Shown piece after piece: positions 15,074-24,615 of a DNA stretch of 24,877 bases (positions within the stretch are counted from its first letter, which is position 1; every line of letters starts with the position of its first letter). The notes beneath the pieces are model-generated. The model was not told where the DNA came from and did no database searches. It saw only the letters and a program-made list of their open reading frames with translations. The stretch comes from JBBSOW01 sp038259365 (GTDB lineage Bacteria > Actinomycetota > Actinomycetes > Propionibacteriales > Propionibacteriaceae), in the NCBI GenBank assembly GCA_038259365.1, contig JBBSOW010000041.1, forward strand, positions 1 through 24,877. The letters are read 5' to 3'. The position numbers and the translations under genes are program-made.

Positions 15074-15811
15074 TCAGGGAATGGGCAGCGCGGTGATGGG
15101 GTCGTGATAGGTGTCGTTGAAGCGGAGCGTCGCCGCCCCGCGCTCCTCAAACTCCAACGCGATGTTGCCCGTGGCGCTCTCGCCCGCCTCGAGATAGCCA
15201 GCGGTAAGTGTCGGGGGAGGAGCGATCGATTCCTCGGCGAAGACGTAGTCCTCGTCGACGCCCCAACCGCCGAAGGTGAACCCCAGCTCCCCCTCGGTGA
15301 TGGTGACGGTGACGTTCACGATCAGGGTCGAACCCTGCCAAGCGTGGCTGTTCACCTTGACGGTGCCGGCGCTGTCGTTGTATTCGAAGGCGATCTCGGA
15401 TGCGCTCGCCGCGTAGCTGGCCGGGGGCGGGGCCGTGCTCTGTTTGGCGGCGCGAGCCTGTAGCGCCACCTCGCGCGAGTCGAGATACCCGGTGACGACG
15501 ATCGTGGCCGCTCCGGCCAGCAGGGCCAGGCCGACGACGACGGCGACGAGGATTCGGCGCCGCCGTTGGGGTGGCGCAAACACGATGGGTGGCGGCTGGC
15601 CTTGTTGGTAGGGGCCTTGTCGGTGCTGGCCTTGTGGGTGCTGGCCTTGTGGGTGCTGGCCTTGTGGGTGCTGGCCTTGTGGGTGCGGGCCTTGTTGGTG
15701 GGGGCCCTGCCGGTAGGAGGGACCTGGTGGATACACCGGCTGCTGGCGATACTGCGGGGCAGGGCCATCATTGTGTTCGCCCGGAGGTTGCCACCTTGGA
15801 TAATCACTCAT
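15074..15811 (-). CDS. Membrane-anchored protein with Gln/His/Pro-Gly repeats and DUF4352-like outer domain
   Basis: The 245-residue protein has three parts. Residues 1-75 are Pro/Gln/Gly-rich and contain eight consecutive pentapeptides of the type Q-H-P-Q-G (variants SYRQG, PHQQG, QHRQG, PYQQG). Residues about 82-110 are an Arg-flanked single membrane segment. The remainder is a predicted extracytoplasmic beta domain with TVKVNSHAWQGSTLIVNVTV and a conserved-looking end (RFNDTYHD), similar in feel to DUF4352/telokin-like domains. The start at 15811 has no strong ribosome binding site; TACAGT about 10 bases upstream could be a -10 box for a nearly leaderless transcript. It lies 48 bp after the DUF3349 gene on the same strand and could be read with the pitA operon. 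Function is unknown. Confidence 0.75.
   Translation of the reverse strand: MSDYPRWQPPGEHNDGPAPQYRQQPVYPPGPSYRQGPHQQGPHPQGQHPQGQHPQGQHPQGQHRQGPYQQGQPPPIVFAPPQRRRRILVAVVVGLALLAGAATIVVTGYLDSREVALQARAAKQSTAPPPASYAASASEIAFEYNDSAGTVKVNSHAWQGSTLIVNVTVTITEGELGFTFGGWGVDEDYVFAEESIAPPPTLTAGYLEAGESATGNIALEFEERGAATLRFNDTYHDPITALPIP
15600..15719 (-). repeat. Coding minisatellite, 8 x 15 bp
   Basis: Eight contiguous 15-bp units lie within the N-terminal part of the membrane-anchored protein gene. On the plus strand the core unit is CCTTGTGGGTGCTGG; three adjacent units are identical and the outer ones differ by a few bases. Because the period is a multiple of three, changes in copy number keep the frame and add or remove one pentapeptide. 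Identity in the middle and drift at the ends is the pattern left by slippage or unequal recombination. Confidence 0.92.
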
Positions 15812-15859
15812 GGTGAGACAACTGTATGGTCATCGGTTCGAACTCCCGCGTTCTAACCG

Positions 15860-16210
15860 CTAGGAGCAGGTGCTGCGTTGGGCCTCGGCGTGACCCAGCA
15901 ATTCCACGTCGTCGTCGGTGAAGATGGCCAAGGGCCAGCCACCGGAGGCCAGGTGCGCGGCGACTCGCTGGATGTCGCTGTCCAACGGAGTTTCGTCCGT
16001 CAGTTGCGTGATCATGGAGGCGATGTCGTCTTCGGCCACCACCATGATGCCGCTGTCGATCAACCGGCGCGCCACCTGCTCGACCTCGCTCCGGCCGAGC
16101 CGCCGCGAGAGGATACCCAGCAGCACGACGCAGTCTTGCTGCGGCATGCCGTCGGGGTAGCCGGCGCGCAGCCAGCCGACGATCTTTCCAAGGAATGTCT
16201 GTTGGGTCAT
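15860..16210 (-). CDS. DUF3349-family protein
   Basis: The 116-residue acidic, soluble protein has the look of DUF3349: an N-terminal helix region with a GYPDGMPQQDCVVLLGILSR phrase, followed by RRLIDSGI and a DDIASMITQLTDETP segment. It is the last gene of a three-gene unit, 3 bases after the small membrane protein and downstream of pitA. The same order is known in Mycobacterium tuberculosis (Rv0545c pitA, Rv0544c, Rv0543c), where Rv0543c is a DUF3349 protein of known fold but unknown role. AGGATCC just upstream of the ATG can serve as ribosome binding site. A role in phosphate uptake or its control is inferred only from the conserved neighbourhood. Confidence 0.82.
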   Translation of the reverse strand: MTQQTFLGKIVGWLRAGYPDGMPQQDCVVLLGILSRRLGRSEVEQVARRLIDSGIMVVAEDDIASMITQLTDETPLDSDIQRVAAHLASGGWPLAIFTDDDVELLGHAEAQRSTCS

Positions 16211-16213
16211 TGG

Positions 16214-16486
16214 TTAGGATCCTGCGAAGATCTGCTTGCCGAAAACGATGATCACGATGCCGAAGAGCGCGGCGGCCACGACGATGGTGAAGCACGCGAT
16301 GGCCCCCGCCTTGCCGGGCCCGGTGACCCCGGTGACGAAGGTGGCGCCATCGGCGCTGACCGTGCGGCCGGCGCTGAGGCTTTTCATGCCGAGCGCGAAC
16401 AGGGCAGGCAGGCCGGCCCCGAGAACGAGTCCGACGAGGGTGACCTGCAAAAGGGCGGGCCCGGCCTTGGCGAGGATCTCTGTCAT
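16214..16486 (-). CDS. Small two-TM membrane protein of the pitA operon
   Basis: The 90-residue protein has two membrane segments (about residues 13-34 and 60-83) joined by a short polar loop containing SADGATFVTGVTGPGK. It begins 1 base after the pitA stop and ends 3 bases before the DUF3349 start. Its size and place match Rv0544c of Mycobacterium tuberculosis, a small membrane protein between pitA and a DUF3349 gene. It could be an accessory subunit of the transporter, but nothing in the sequence proves this. Confidence 0.78.
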   Translation of the reverse strand: MTEILAKAGPALLQVTLVGLVLGAGLPALFALGMKSLSAGRTVSADGATFVTGVTGPGKAGAIACFTIVVAAALFGIVIIVFGKQIFAGS

Positions 16487-16487
16487 C

Positions 16488-17699
16488 TCACACTCCTACT
16501 CGCTGGGGACTGGAGGTCTGCACGGTAGCGGAGTCCGCCCAGTCGGCGTTGACGTTGCTGTGGTTGACGGGGTTGCGGCGCGAATGCGCATACATCAGGC
16601 TCGCCGCGACGATGAGCAGGCCGGTCATGACCGAGACTCCGAGGGCGCCGCCTAGCAACGTGAGACCGAACCAGCAGACGGCTCCGACCAGGCCGGCGGC
16701 GGGGAGGGTGATGAACCAGGCGGTGACCATCCGAACGGCGACCCCCCAGCGCACGGTGGCCCCCTTCTTGCCGATCCCGCTGCCCATGATGGAGCCGGTG
16801 GCGACGTGGGTGGTGGACAGGGCCATGCCCGCGTGGGAGGAGGTCAAGATGATCGCGGCCGAGGCGGCTTCGGCGGCCATGCCTTGGGGGGAGTCGATCT
16901 CGACCAGACCCTTGCCCAGGGTGCGGATGATCCGCCACCCGCCGAGGTAGGTGCCCAGCGCGATGGCGACGGCGCAGGCGATCTTCACCCACACCGGGAT
17001 GGCGTCCAGATCGGTCCAGGAGCCGTAGGCGACCAGCGCCAACGTGATGACGCCCATCGTCTTCTGCGCGTCGTTGGTGCCGTGGGCCAACGAGACCAGC
17101 GAGGCCGAACCGATCTGACCCCACCGAAATCCGCGGCTACGCTCGGCGACGGGTACGGCCTTGGCGAGCCGGTAGGTCAGCCAGGTGCCGCTCGCGGCCA
17201 CGAGGCAGGCCACGATGGGGGCAGCAAAGGCCGGGATGATGATCGATTGAGCGACTCCGCTCCACTTCACCCCGGACAGCCCCAGGGCGGCGATGGAGGA
17301 GCCGATCAAACCGCCGAACAGGGCGTGGGAGGAACTGGAGGGGATGCTCAACAGCCAGGTGATGAGGTTCCACAAGATGCCCCCCACGACTCCCGCCAGG
17401 ATCACGGTCAAGATGGGGGTTCCCATGAGTTCGGGCAGGGGGGCGCCGTCGGGGCCTTGGATGTTGACGACCTTGTTCGACACCGTCAACGCGACTTCGA
17501 TCGAGAGGAAGGCGCCGACCAGGTTCAGCACGGCCGAGAGGGTGACCGCCTGCCTGGGCCGCAGGGCCTTGGTTGCGATGGAGGTTGCCATCGCATTCGC
17601 CGTGTCGTGGAAGCCGTTGGTGAAGTCGAAAGCTAGGGCCACCACGATCACGACGATGAGGATGAACAGGGCTTCGGTCACCTGATCAGAATCAGGCAT
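16488..17699 (-). CDS. pitA: Low-affinity inorganic phosphate transporter, PitA family
   Basis: The 403-residue protein has about ten membrane segments and the inverted duplicated signature of the PiT family. The first copy is DFTNGFHDTANAMATSIATK near residue 30, with VLNLVGAFLSIEVALTVS; the second includes SLAHGTNDAQKTMGVITLAL and STTHVATGSIMGSGIGKK. PiT carriers take up phosphate, usually as a neutral metal-phosphate complex, driven by protons. The ATG at 17699 opens the frame; a 136-bp gap with two DnaA boxes separates it from the divergent DUF4192 gene. It is first in an operon with a small membrane protein and a DUF3349 protein. No Pho-box-like direct repeats are obvious upstream, which fits constitutive expression. 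Confidence 0.95.
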   Translation of the reverse strand: MPDSDQVTEALFILIVVIVVALAFDFTNGFHDTANAMATSIATKALRPRQAVTLSAVLNLVGAFLSIEVALTVSNKVVNIQGPDGAPLPELMGTPILTVILAGVVGGILWNLITWLLSIPSSSSHALFGGLIGSSIAALGLSGVKWSGVAQSIIIPAFAAPIVACLVAASGTWLTYRLAKAVPVAERSRGFRWGQIGSASLVSLAHGTNDAQKTMGVITLALVAYGSWTDLDAIPVWVKIACAVAIALGTYLGGWRIIRTLGKGLVEIDSPQGMAAEAASAAIILTSSHAGMALSTTHVATGSIMGSGIGKKGATVRWGVAVRMVTAWFITLPAAGLVGAVCWFGLTLLGGALGVSVMTGLLIVAASLMYAHSRRNPVNHSNVNADWADSATVQTSSPQRVGV

Positions 17700-17748
17700 T
17701 TGGGCGCAGATGTCGAGATCGGGCCTGCGTCACCGGCGTCTCGGTCGG

Positions 17749-17757
17749 TTATCCACA
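17749..17757 (+). promoter_or_regulatory. DnaA box (perfect TTATCCACA), copy 1
   Basis: The nonamer TTATCCACA matches the strong DnaA binding consensus exactly. It lies between pitA and the DUF4192 gene, 28 bp from an identical copy in the same orientation. There is no dnaA, dnaN or AT-rich unwinding region nearby, so this is not oriC. Confidence 0.65.
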
Positions 17758-17776
17758 GCCCGGAGCGGGGTGGGAG

Positions 17777-17785
17777 TTATCCACA
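17777..17785 (+). promoter_or_regulatory. DnaA box (perfect TTATCCACA), copy 2
   Basis: This is the second exact TTATCCACA in the divergent gap, about 51 bp before the DUF4192 start and in direct orientation to the first. The preceding base is G in both copies (GTTATCCACA), giving a 10-bp identity. Together they could bind DnaA cooperatively and affect either flanking promoter. Confidence 0.65.
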
Positions 17786-17835
17786 AATGTGCTCGCCGGT
17801 GAATCGTGCGGCCCCGCGCAGCCCATAACTTCGGT

Positions 17836-18846
17836 ATGACAAAGAGCCTGCGGACCACGCCGTTGCCCAAGCTGACGATGAACGCCCCGGAGGAGATTTT
17901 AGCGGCGATCCCCTATCTGGTGGGCTTCCACGTGCGCGAGTCCGTCGTCGTGCTCGTCCTCACCGGATCCCGTGTCGTGCTCACCGCTCGACTGGACGCG
18001 GTGCTCCCGGCCCCGGACCGAGACCGTTTTGACGCCTCCGCCGTCGAGCTCGCCGCCTGGAGACTCCGCGTGGCGATCGATGCCAACATGGGCGATGGTC
18101 TGGTGCTCGTGGGCTATCACGACCAGGTTCTGGCCATGCGTGAGCTGCTGACGACCCTGGCGTGCGCGGGCGCAGAACGTCTCGCCGACGGCGGGCAGGG
18201 ACTGATCGACGTCTTGCAGGTGTCGGGACAGCGTTGGTATGAACTCCTCAGCCTCGAGCCCGGCGCCGATCAGGGAAACGCGCTGGATCGCGATGCCGTG
18301 CCCACGGCCGCCCAAGCGGTCTACTTCGGGCTGAACGCGCTACCCGATCGCCGGTACCTCGAACAGACGGTGGTGCTGCCGGCCCCCCATCTGGCCGGGC
18401 CGTTGGAAGCGGTCTTCGAGTTCCAGGAGCGCCAGATCGCGGCGCTGAGCGAGGAAGAACGGGCGAGCCTCGTCGCGGACCTCGTCGAGGCCGCCACCGG
18501 CGCCGAACTGGCAGACGAGCAGTACGTGCAGCTGGCGATCTTGATGAGTTACGTCGCGGTTCGTGACGGCGTGTTGCTGCGGACCCACGTCGGCAACGCC
18601 TCCTTGCGGGTCGATGTGTGGTCTCAGGTGGTCCGGCGCAGCATCGTGGGTCATCAGGCGGGCCCGCTGGGCGTCTTGGCCATGACCGCTTGGCTCTCGG
18701 GGAACGGGGCACTGCAGGTGATCTGCATCCAGCGGCTACGCCAGGTCGCCCCGAGCTACCGGCTGCTGAGGGTACTGGAGCAGATCAACGAGGCGGCGTT
18801 GCCTCCGTCCAGTTGGGGTCCGGTCAACGCGCGCTCGGCGGGATGA
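17836..18846 (+). CDS. DUF4192 domain-containing protein
   Basis: The 336-residue soluble protein matches DUF4192, a family found almost only in actinobacteria: ILAAIPYLVGFHVRESVVVLVL near the N-terminus, a middle part with WYELLSLEPG, and a C-terminal LAMTAWLSGNGALQVICIQRL. No catalytic motif or cofactor site is recognisable and its function is unknown. The ATG at 17836 is chosen; a GTG 30 bases upstream in frame would only add a short Arg-rich stretch. A TAACTT sequence a few bases before the ATG could serve as a -10 of a leaderless transcript (weak). It is divergent from pitA across the twin DnaA boxes and is followed after about 39 bases by a sugar kinase, so the two may be co-transcribed. 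Confidence 0.85.
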   Translation: MTKSLRTTPLPKLTMNAPEEILAAIPYLVGFHVRESVVVLVLTGSRVVLTARLDAVLPAPDRDRFDASAVELAAWRLRVAIDANMGDGLVLVGYHDQVLAMRELLTTLACAGAERLADGGQGLIDVLQVSGQRWYELLSLEPGADQGNALDRDAVPTAAQAVYFGLNALPDRRYLEQTVVLPAPHLAGPLEAVFEFQERQIAALSEEERASLVADLVEAATGAELADEQYVQLAILMSYVAVRDGVLLRTHVGNASLRVDVWSQVVRRSIVGHQAGPLGVLAMTAWLSGNGALQVICIQRLRQVAPSYRLLRVLEQINEAALPPSSWGPVNARSAG

Positions 18847-18885
18847 GCGGCGAAACGACGAGAGAGAATCGGTAGGGTGACGCAC

Positions 18886-19827
18886 ATGCAGCGATTTGTG
18901 GTGTGTGGCGAGGCCTTGATCGATCTGGCGCCGGTGGCCGGTGCCCACGACAGCACCTTCCACAGCACCTGGGAGGCTCTCTCGGCGGGTGGCCCGATGA
19001 ACTCGGCGGTCGCGCTGGGCCGGCTGGGATCCCGGGTGGAATTTTTGGGACGCCTGTCCACCGACCGCTTCGGCACGCAGTTGAAAGGCCACCTCGCCGA
19101 GGCCGGGGTGGGGCTCGAGTTGGCCACCTTCGTCGACGATCCGACCTCGATAGCGGTGGTGTGCCTGGATGAGCACGGCAAGGCCAGCTACGCCTTCCAC
19201 TTCGCCGACACCGCCAACTTCGGCTGGCAAAGCGATGAACTCCCTAGCCTCCGGGCAGACGATTGGCTGCATTTCGGCTCGCTGCTGAGCATCGTCGGCC
19301 CCGGCGACAAGGTCGTCTTGGACTGGTTGCAGGATTGTCCCGCCGCCCTGTCCTTCGACGTCAACGTGCGCCACAGCGTCATCAGCCATCCCGATATCTA
19401 TTGGCGCACCGTCGAGCCCTGGTTCGCCACCGTGGGCAGAAGCGGCGGAATCGCCAAGGGCAGCGACGACGACGTCAACTTCTTGGCCCAGGCCACCGCG
19501 CCGGGTCAGCCGCCGTTGGCGGTGGCCGAGGGCTGGGTGGAGCGGTTCGGGTTGTCGATGTTCGTCATGACGCTGGGAACCGAGGGGGCGGTGGCGGTGC
19601 TGCCGGGCGGGGAGATCCACCACGCGCCGGGTCACTCGGTGGAGGTGATCGACACCGTCGGGGCAGGGGACACGTTCATGGCCGGGTTCCTGCACGCCTA
19701 CGTCGAGCGACCCGATGACATCCGCGCCGCCCTAGAGCAAGGGACGGCGGCCTCGGCCATCGTCTGCACGCGTCAGGGGGCGCAACCGCCGACGCTGGAG
19801 GAGATCGAGTCCTTCCTGAACCGCTGA
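18886..19827 (+). CDS. PfkB-family carbohydrate kinase (fructokinase-like)
   Basis: The 313-residue protein shows both PfkB signatures: GGPMNSAVALGRLGSRVEFLGR near residues 30-50 and DTVGAGDTFMAGFLHAY at 256-272, where Asp262 is the catalytic base and GAGD forms the anion hole. It transfers phosphate from ATP to a sugar or related small molecule. The start VVCGEALIDL resembles fructokinases, but sugar choice cannot be read from the motifs. AGGG at about 18874-18877 lies 8 bases before the ATG at 18886, which favours this start over GTG 18877. It follows the DUF4192 gene by a short gap and precedes leuS. No transporter or sugar pathway gene is near. Confidence 0.88.
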   Translation: MQRFVVCGEALIDLAPVAGAHDSTFHSTWEALSAGGPMNSAVALGRLGSRVEFLGRLSTDRFGTQLKGHLAEAGVGLELATFVDDPTSIAVVCLDEHGKASYAFHFADTANFGWQSDELPSLRADDWLHFGSLLSIVGPGDKVVLDWLQDCPAALSFDVNVRHSVISHPDIYWRTVEPWFATVGRSGGIAKGSDDDVNFLAQATAPGQPPLAVAEGWVERFGLSMFVMTLGTEGAVAVLPGGEIHHAPGHSVEVIDTVGAGDTFMAGFLHAYVERPDDIRAALEQGTAASAIVCTRQGAQPPTLEEIESFLNR

Positions 19828-19874
19828 GGTTCGACCCGGCGGATAACCGTGGGGTCCCTCGGGCGTCCTCGCGT

Positions 19875-19880
19875 TAGACT
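19875..19880 (+). promoter_or_regulatory. Candidate -10 box for leuS
   Basis: TAGACT lies in the 152-bp gap before leuS and fits a sigma-A -10 element; the -35 region is poor. It would give a leader of about 93 bases. I looked in that leader for the T-box sequence AGGGTGG.ACCGCG used by some tRNA synthetase genes and did not find it. Confidence 0.3.
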
Positions 19881-19979
19881 GCTCAGGCCGTCATGAGCCC
19901 TCGCGGAGGGAACCAAGCTTCGAAGCGCCCTTGCCTCAGCTGGCGCGGGGCGGCCAATCCACGAAATCGAGGAGTAACG

Positions 19980-22481
<2,502 letters not shown>

Positions 22482-22520
22482 CGTTCTCCCTCGACAAGCT
22501 GGGCGCGGACCGAGCCTTGG

Positions 22521-23588
22521 CTAGGGGCTGGCCGCCGCTCCGAACTGGGCGATCAGCCCGCGATGGTCGGTGCCGCTGACCGTCACGCTGCGCACGCTAC
22601 TGGCCTCGAGGTCCTCGCTCAGCAGCACGTGATCGATTTGCAGCACTGCGGGAACGGGCCCGCTCGCGGGCCACGTGGGCAGCCAGAGCCGGTTGGCGTC
22701 GGCGGAGGCGTTGTGGAAGCCGTCGCGGTAGAAGCGCTGCATGGTGAGGTGCCGGTCGACGGCGTTGAAGTCGCCGGCGACGATCGCGGGCGTACCGGGG
22801 CTGCCCGCCCGGATCTCGCGTACGTGCTCCAGCAGGGCCGCACTTTCCTCGGACCAGCGCCGTTGGCTGCGGGCCGGATTGCTCGGGTGCACGCCGGCCA
22901 CGATGAGCGGGCCCAGCTGCGGGGTGTCGACGGTGACGAATATCTGCTCGAACGCGAGCCGTACCTGCCGGCTTTGGAGAATCGGGTAGCGCGAGTAGAT
23001 TCCCGTGCCGCTGGAGCCGGGCAGGCCGTCGGCCACCCGGTGCGGAAACCGCTCGCGCATCCCCAGCTCGTCGAGCGCTTCGACGGCCCCGGGGGTAAGT
23101 TCGGCCAGCACGACGACGTCGGCCTGCTCCGCGAGCGTGGCGATCTCATGGGGATCGGCCGCGCCCCGCAGCATGTTGAGCTCCAACACCGTGATGGGCC
23201 GCTCGAGCGTGGCGGGCTCTCCGGTGAACCGGGGCGAGATCCACCCGATCTGCACGAACAGGGCGGCCACGGCGACCAGGGCGACGATGCCGCTGAGCCA
23301 GCGGCGCCCGCGGGCGGGTCGGCGTAGGGCGCTGGCGAACGCCGGCGCCGCCAGGAGCAACGCGATCAGCCACAACACGATGGCGTAGTCGATGAAGCTG
23401 GCCGCCAACGACAGCGCGTTCGGACGCCAGAGCGGGAACCGGAGCTCTTGGAGGGTCGGCATGAGGCCGAGAAGCAGCAGCGGAGTCGCGGCCAGCGCGG
23501 CGAGGATCGACAGGACGAGGGCCGCGCGGAGCGGCCAGCGAGGGGTGGCCGACGCGGTGGAAGCGGGCTTGGCTGGATCCGTCGGCAC
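22521..23588 (-). CDS. Membrane-anchored endonuclease/exonuclease/phosphatase-fold protein
   Basis: The 355-residue protein has three N-terminal membrane segments (about residues 20-45, 60-88 and 98-118) followed by an EEP domain facing outwards. The catalytic set is visible in order: Asn in LELNML, Glu in VLAELTPG, a GTGIYSRYPI strand, GVHPSNP, VAGDFNAV, IDHVLLSE and finally SGTDHRGL with Asp341-His342. This fold covers nucleases, sphingomyelinases and phosphatases that use a divalent metal; a secreted or membrane-tethered member more likely acts on a lipid or extracellular nucleic acid, but that is inference. The start is a GTG at 23588 without a strong ribosome binding site. It follows the broken ctaG on the same strand by 7 bases and is convergent with leuS. 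Confidence 0.85.
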   Translation of the reverse strand: MPTDPAKPASTASATPRWPLRAALVLSILAALAATPLLLLGLMPTLQELRFPLWRPNALSLAASFIDYAIVLWLIALLLAAPAFASALRRPARGRRWLSGIVALVAVAALFVQIGWISPRFTGEPATLERPITVLELNMLRGAADPHEIATLAEQADVVVLAELTPGAVEALDELGMRERFPHRVADGLPGSSGTGIYSRYPILQSRQVRLAFEQIFVTVDTPQLGPLIVAGVHPSNPARSQRRWSEESAALLEHVREIRAGSPGTPAIVAGDFNAVDRHLTMQRFYRDGFHNASADANRLWLPTWPASGPVPAVLQIDHVLLSEDLEASSVRSVTVSGTDHRGLIAQFGAAASP

Positions 23589-23595
23589 GCGTCCA

Positions 23596-24133
23596 TCATG
23601 CCCGATAGCGACGTCTGCTCAGGGCAGGCAACCGAGTATGCGTATCTCGTTGGAGAACCGAGACGGGCTGGCTCGGGCGGCGGCTGTCGGGCCGGGGCCG
23701 GGTGGCTCGGTACCAGCCGAGGAACAGCAGCACGATCAACATAACGTCGACGACGACGTCGCCGCCGTAGTACATCAACTGCGCGCCCGCGTGGGCGTCA
23801 CGGCCCTGAACCGTCCCGGCCGGGGGCTGGGCGTAGAGCCACTTCGCCAGAAACGAATGGGCGGCGATGAATCATGCCCAACAGCAGGTGTCCGGCCATG
23901 TGGGCGGTGAAGCTGGTGTGCGCCGCTTGGACGATCGGGCCGAGAAGTCCCGCGACGCAGCTCAGACCGACGTGAAACGACACGACTCGACGCCGGGGCC
24001 ACGGGCTGCGACGACGCGTTCTCCACAACGCCGCGGCGTAGGAGGCCGCGGCGATCGCCAGGCAGCAGGAGACGAGGATGGCGTAGAGCTCCCACCCGGC
24101 GCCGAGCCCGGGCGCGGGTTGGTGGCCGTTCAC
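23596..24133 (-). pseudogene. Disrupted ctaG-like cytochrome c oxidase assembly gene (internal out-of-frame deletion)
   Basis: The GTG at 24133 overlaps the DUF2243 stop (GTGA). The first 87 codons encode a normal CtaG/COX assembly N-terminus: two membrane segments and the family phrase QAAHTSFTAHMAGHLLLGM. Right after the Met codon at 23873-23875 the frame turns into non-family sequence and stops at 23798. In the frame offset by one base, starting at 23871, the family C-terminus appears: FIAAHSFLAKWLYAQPPAG, then QLMYYGGDVVVDVMLIVLLFLGWYRATRPR, ending at 23596. The parts together give about 178 residues where the family usually has near 280-300, so roughly 100 central residues are missing and the frame is shifted. 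CtaG helps insert copper into cytochrome oxidase. Either the gene has decayed or the deposited sequence has an assembly error. Confidence 0.82.
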
Positions 24134-24615
24134 CGTGCCGCGACCCTGGTTTCCGATCGTAGGGGGCGGGCCCGCAGAACGACGATCAGCCCGATGATCA
24201 TGAGCCCGACGGCCGATCCGATCCAGGCCGCGTCGTAGGGAAAGAGCTCGACTCCGTAACGGATCTGGTGGATGCGCAACACCTTGTGATCGATCACCGC
24301 GTCGAAGAGTTGGAAGAACCCGGCGCCGAAGATCGTCGCCCCGATCCAGCGTCTCCACACCACGCGGGCGCGGCGGCGGATATCGGCCAGCAGGAACAGG
24401 CCCCAGACGGTGATGAACCATCCGACGGCGTGGAAGAACGCGTCGGTCGTGAGAGCGACCTCCAGCGTGGACAGGTCGTAGAAGTGGTGCCACTGCAAGC
24501 CGAGGTGGAAGACGAACAGGTCGATCATGGACGCCGCGAAACCGCATCCGAACAGAAAGCCGGACAGCAACGTGCGCCGCGGAATTCTGTTCACGGCGGG
24601 AGCAGCGGACGACAT
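24130..24615 (-). CDS. DUF2243 membrane protein
   Basis: The 161-residue protein has four membrane segments and the DUF2243 mark LQWHHFYD shortly after the first segment (FGCGFAASMIDLFVFHLGLQWHH), followed by DAFFHAVGWFITVWGLFLL and FQLFDAVIDHKVLRIHQIRY. The many membrane-embedded histidines could bind a metal or heme, but its role is unknown. DUF2243 genes are commonly paired with ctaG-type copper/oxidase assembly genes, as here, where its stop overlaps the ctaG start. The ATG at 24615 is chosen because it overlaps the stop of the upstream acetyltransferase (TGATG); an ATG four codons earlier is possible. A role in terminal oxidase or copper handling is inferred from the neighbour. Confidence 0.85.
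   Translation of the reverse strand: MSSAAPAVNRIPRRTLLSGFLFGCGFAASMIDLFVFHLGLQWHHFYDLSTLEVALTTDAFFHAVGWFITVWGLFLLADIRRRARVVWRRWIGATIFGAGFFQLFDAVIDHKVLRIHQIRYGVELFPYDAAWIGSAVGLMIIGLIVVLRARPLRSETRVAAR

Noticed and set aside
15600..15719. Possible CRISPR-like array
   Set aside because: The units are 15 bp, contiguous, have no spacers, and lie in frame inside a protein gene; it is a minisatellite.
15838..15856. Possible LexA/SOS box (CGAAC...GTTC)
   Set aside because: The half-sites are separated by 6 bases instead of the 4 of the actinobacterial consensus, and the neighbouring genes are not SOS genes.
15770..15860. tRNA-like T-arm (GGTTCGAAC) near 15833
   Set aside because: The T-stem does not pair, and no acceptor or anticodon stem can be built around it.
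19828..19979. T-box leader or leucine leader peptide upstream of leuS
   Set aside because: No AGGGTGGxACCGCG T-box motif and no Leu-rich short reading frame with a terminator/antiterminator pair are seen.
19893..19979. Upstream in-frame start for leuS
   Set aside because: It adds 29 residues without family likeness, whereas the GTG at 19980 has a good ribosome binding site and sits directly before the usual LeuRS N-terminus.
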